Positions 7,356-9,567 of a stretch of 9,567 nt of DNA are shown here, in pieces. Position 1 is the first letter of the stretch. Each line of letters starts with the position of its first letter. Made by a program: the position numbers and the translations under genes. The notes beneath the pieces are model-generated. The model searched no databases and was not told where the DNA came from. It saw only the letters and a list, made by a program, of their open reading frames with translations. Source of the stretch: Anaerolineales bacterium (GTDB lineage Bacteria > Chloroflexota > Anaerolineae > 4572-78 > J111); contig JAAUSP010000273.1 of NCBI GenBank assembly GCA_012032575.1, positions 1 through 9,567 on the forward strand, in the 5' to 3' direction.

Positions 7356-7410
7356 CGTGTTGCGTGTTGCGTTTACATTACGCAAGACGCAACACGCAAG
7401 ACGTAACACG
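7356..7410. repeat. Second inverted heptamer-repeat hairpin, downstream of the selenoprotein gene
   Basis: CGTGTTGCGTGTTGCGT (7356-7372, unit GTGTTGC) faces four oppositely oriented seven-base units from 7380 onward (ACGCAAG, ACGCAAC, ACGCAAG, ACGTAAC, then ACG) across the gap TTACATT. Several pairing registers are possible with one or two mismatches. It starts 15 nt after the TAA of the selenoprotein gene. Its unit differs in sequence from that of the upstream array, but the layout is the same: a short left arm and a longer right arm in 7-bp steps. Only TTT follows it, so terminator function is uncertain. Confidence 0.8.
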
Positions 7411-7540
7411 TTTCAAGTGCAAAACATGGTCGGATGAGTTATGATTTGGGGTTAGAGGGGGTGGGTAAAAGTTATAGAAGGCGCTACTGAATTTACAATT
7501 CATTTTCTGTAATACAAACAAGTTGGTGCACTGAAATCAT

Positions 7541-8149
7541 CTATACTGCTACCTCATTTAACGCTTGTACTAAATGATGAATCGTCGTGCAAGGATTATC
7601 CCTTTCCGGATTGTGAGGTAGACACAGTTGTAGTAATCTCTCAGCATTTCGTATGGCTTCATTTTGTTTGTTCTCTAAAATATGATACATATTCGGATCG
7701 TTTTTTCTATATTTAAAACCTAACCGTTTTTTATCAGAGAGCATTGTTTCGTAAAGGTCACGCGAGGTTGCCACATCGTGGTAGTGAAAATGTAGTAAAT
7801 ACCAAATTTCAAAAGCTTCATTCGAGTATCCAACTTTGATACCATGTTGTTTTGCAAGAGCTAAAGCGTTATTAAAATTTTGGGCTGGAAAAGAATCTCT
7901 ATCAAAAACGCTCCATACTTCAGCAGATGGGTATTTTTGTTTTTCCTCGATTGCTCTCTGTACTACAACAACTGTATTTGCACCTACCCCAATTATGTCT
8001 ATTACTTCTTTTGGGACTCGAAATTGTCTAAAATAATTAGGTTCAGTTCTTTCTCCTTCACAGACTATTATGAATTTTTTTCGCAATTCACGTACATTTT
8101 TCTTACGATCCGATAACATTATACCTTTTGGTTTAATTTTCTTGGGCAT
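7541..8149 (-). CDS. rloB: RloB family protein (AbiLii-like, TOPRIM-type nuclease candidate)
   Basis: This 202-residue protein belongs to the RloB family, found beside AAA ATPases in phage-defence loci (AbiLii of the lactococcal AbiL system) and first named as a restriction-linked ORF. A basic N-terminus is followed by FIIVCEGERTEPNYF (26-40), with the conserved acidic residues of a TOPRIM-like centre (E31, E33). The DxD motif is in VFDRD (D83, D85). The family block SNEAFEIWYLLHF is at 109-121. The ATG overlaps the TAA of the upstream ATPase gene (TAATG, one shared base), and AGGTG lies 7 nt ahead of it, so the two genes are translationally coupled. The presumed role is an effector that cuts nucleic acid when the ATPase senses infection; this follows from related ATPase-TOPRIM systems and is not shown here. 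The gene is complete, AT-rich, and ends in TAG. Confidence 0.9.
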   Translation of the reverse strand: MPKKIKPKGIMLSDRKKNVRELRKKFIIVCEGERTEPNYFRQFRVPKEVIDIIGVGANTVVVVQRAIEEKQKYPSAEVWSVFDRDSFPAQNFNNALALAKQHGIKVGYSNEAFEIWYLLHFHYHDVATSRDLYETMLSDKKRLGFKYRKNDPNMYHILENKQNEAIRNAERLLQLCLPHNPERDNPCTTIHHLVQALNEVAV

Positions 8150-9442
8150 TAGTATTCACCTATCAACTGGTGAGTATCTCCAATGAAAGGGATTGCCCCG
8201 TATCTTCCAGATATATAATCCTTCTCGAAAGAAGCATCATTTCGCACTGGCACTCGATATTCAGCTAACGAGTACAAATCAGTTGCTCCATATTTGTCTT
8301 TTCCGTAAACCAAATTTGGTCTCTTCTAAAGAATTTATGATCCAGTAGATTTATATCGTGTGTGGCAAAAATCAATTGTGCGTTATTTGGATTTGTAATG
8401 TTTGAATTAAAGAGTTTTATGATTGAAGCAGTAATTAGGGGGTGAAATCTAGCATCTAGTTCATCTACAATTAATACCTTGCCCGATTGTAATGTATCTA
8501 GTAAAGGGCCAGAAAGATAAAATAACTTTTGAGTTCCTTCTGACTCCTGGTCATCAATATCAAATTTTTCTAAGGTAGTGCTAATGTTTTGACTGTCATA
8601 TTTTTTGTGTAGAGTAGCTACATTAAAAGCCGTGGCTCCATCTGTTTGTTTCAAGAGAAAGTCTCTTATTTCCTGAGGTATATTTTGAGGAATATGAAGA
8701 TCAGGGTCAATGCTTGTTCTCTCTATTAAAATGTCAGCTATCCCAAGGTCTACTTGTTTTACAAAAGAAATTATACGCTTTCGCATGGTGTCATCAATCA
8801 TACTTTCTAGGGTAAAACCTCGATAACCCATATCTGATAACCCAGAAATGAAATTGACACTTTGAAACCATTTTAAGATACTCTGTGCTATTGCTCCATT
8901 AAATTGAGCCACTACTGATAGAAATAAAGCGTTATCTCTTGTCCGGGTTTCTAATCCTCTACCTTCTTTGAAAACACTTGATAATTCAAATTGATTATTT
9001 TCTCGTAAAATAAATTTGTTTCTCGTTGGCTAGGTGTATGATAAAGCCACTCAGAATGAATTCTGCGATTATCAGCCTCGAATCCGTATCTATATCTTTT
9101 GCCTTCCAAGAAAAATATAATTTCAAAGGAAGAGGGTTTAGTATCTGTTTCTGTACTCAATCTAAAATTTTCTACTGGTATAGGCTCTGTTGATTGTGAT
9201 TCTTTTGAGGAAGTTAGAACGAAATGGTGCATAAACGCCATTGCTTTTATCAGATTACTCTTGCCGCTAGCATTAGCCCCATAGATAGCTGCGCTTTTTA
9301 ACAGGCTAATAGAACGGGCAATAGGGAAAACATTATTTTTATCGAGATCCTTATCTTTTGATGTCAATTTCGCAGATATCATACTAAATGTTACAATCTG
9401 CTTGAATGATCTGTAATTGCCCACATTAAATGCTATTAACAT
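8149..9442 (-). pseudogene. AbiLi/RloA-like AAA ATPase (AAA_15/AAA_21 type) with two frameshifts
   Basis: This is the ATPase partner of RloB. The first frame (9442 to about 9010) carries an OLD/SMC-like N-terminus (MLIAFNVGNYRSF) and Walker A GANASGKS (55-62, at 9280-9257). Near 9006-9014 the frame is lost. One added base restores it into RENNQFELSSVF and onward through RTRDNALFLSVVAQFNG. The middle frame has a signature-like SEGTQK (8543-8526), Walker B VLIVDE (8474-8457) and switch histidine ATHD (H at 8360-8358). Near 8299-8302 the frame is lost again. One added base restores EKDKYGATDLYS and a C-terminus ending IGEY at TAA 8151-8149, which overlaps the rloB start. With both repairs the length is 431 residues, near the family size. 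Both breaks lie in or beside runs of four A/T, so long-read errors could explain them; otherwise the gene is dead. A ribosome-binding site AGGA is at 9453-9450, 7 nt from the ATG. Confidence 0.85.
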
Positions 9443-9471
9443 TTTAAATTCCTGTATGTAAAATAAAAATT

Positions 9472-9486
9472 TGTGAAAATTTCACA
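9472..9486. promoter_or_regulatory. Perfect palindrome over the predicted transcription start of the defence operon
   Basis: TGTGAAA and TTTCACA flank a central A. On the minus strand the site begins 2 bp after the -10 hexamer, so it covers the predicted start of transcription, a classical repressor-operator position. No regulator gene is visible in the window. Confidence 0.5.
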
Positions 9487-9488
9487 TA

Positions 9489-9517
9489 ATTCTATCATTA
9501 AAAGTAAATTTTGTAAA
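9489..9517 (-). promoter_or_regulatory. Near-consensus sigma70-type promoter of the ATPase-rloB operon
   Basis: On the minus strand TTTACA (9517-9512) and TAGAAT (9494-9489) are separated by exactly 17 bp. Each matches 5/6 of the consensus. Transcription would start near 9482, giving a leader of about 40 nt before the ATG at 9442. Confidence 0.65.
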
Positions 9518-9567
9518 GCCTATTTGGAATTTTAGTAATAGTACGCACCTAACAATACTTTGCCCCG

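Noticed and set aside
7488..7502. Inverted repeat TGAATT-TAC-AATTCA as a terminator for the rloB operon
   Set aside because: The stem is only 6 A/T-rich pairs and no U-run follows on the minus strand, so it is too weak to call.
7836..8116. Plus-strand open frames of 66 and 78 codons
   Set aside because: They lie entirely over the conserved RloB gene on the other strand and show no coding features.
9540..9567. Possible insertion-sequence end at the right edge (GC-rich shift, ends in TTTGCCCCG)
   Set aside because: No matching inverted copy is found near 7342-7540 and the sequence stops at the window edge, so there is nothing to support it.

Overview
The window looks like chromosomal DNA of a Gram-positive-type or monoderm bacterium, most likely a member of the Chloroflexota (Anaerolineae-like). 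This rests on family resemblance only: a GC-rich background, a lipoprotein with a long Ala/Pro/Glu-rich spacer after the lipobox cysteine, a Chloroflexota-style peptide-binding protein, and heptamer repeats between genes. Nothing in the window fixes the taxonomy.

Region 1 (1-1676) is the 3' part of an SbcC/Rad50-type DNA-repair ATPase gene that enters from the left edge. Region 2 (about 1680-6667) is a peptide-type ABC importer locus. It has a very unusual solute-binding lipoprotein (1886-4432), a strong intrinsic terminator, and two DppB- and DppC-like permeases (4602-5684, 5723-6667). No ATPase gene is present. The lipoprotein fuses an amino-acid-type SBP family 3 domain to a peptide-type SBP family 5 domain. 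In the family 5 domain the segment that is normally N-terminal has been moved to the C-terminus, which makes it a circular permutation.

Region 3 (6671-7410) is a small gene bracketed by two heptamer-repeat hairpins. Read conventionally it stops at a TGA (7123-7125). The same frame continues to a TAA at 7339-7341 and gives a 201-residue two-thioredoxin-fold disulfide oxidoreductase (PDO / AhpF-N-like). The TGA sits exactly on the first cysteine of the CPHC active site. Eleven bases after the TGA is a 6-bp stem with a GGUCA loop, the geometry of a bacterial SECIS. I read this as a selenoprotein with a UPHC active site.

Region 4 (about 7480-9567) is distinctly AT-rich and lies on the minus strand. 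It holds an AAA-type ATPase gene and an RloB-family TOPRIM-like gene that overlap at TAATG, resembling the AbiL abortive-infection system (AbiLi + AbiLii). It has a near-consensus promoter, and a perfect palindrome lies over the predicted transcription start. The ATPase gene carries two one-base frameshifts, both in or beside homopolymer runs, so it is either decaying or mis-sequenced. Its composition and function suggest a horizontally acquired defence island.
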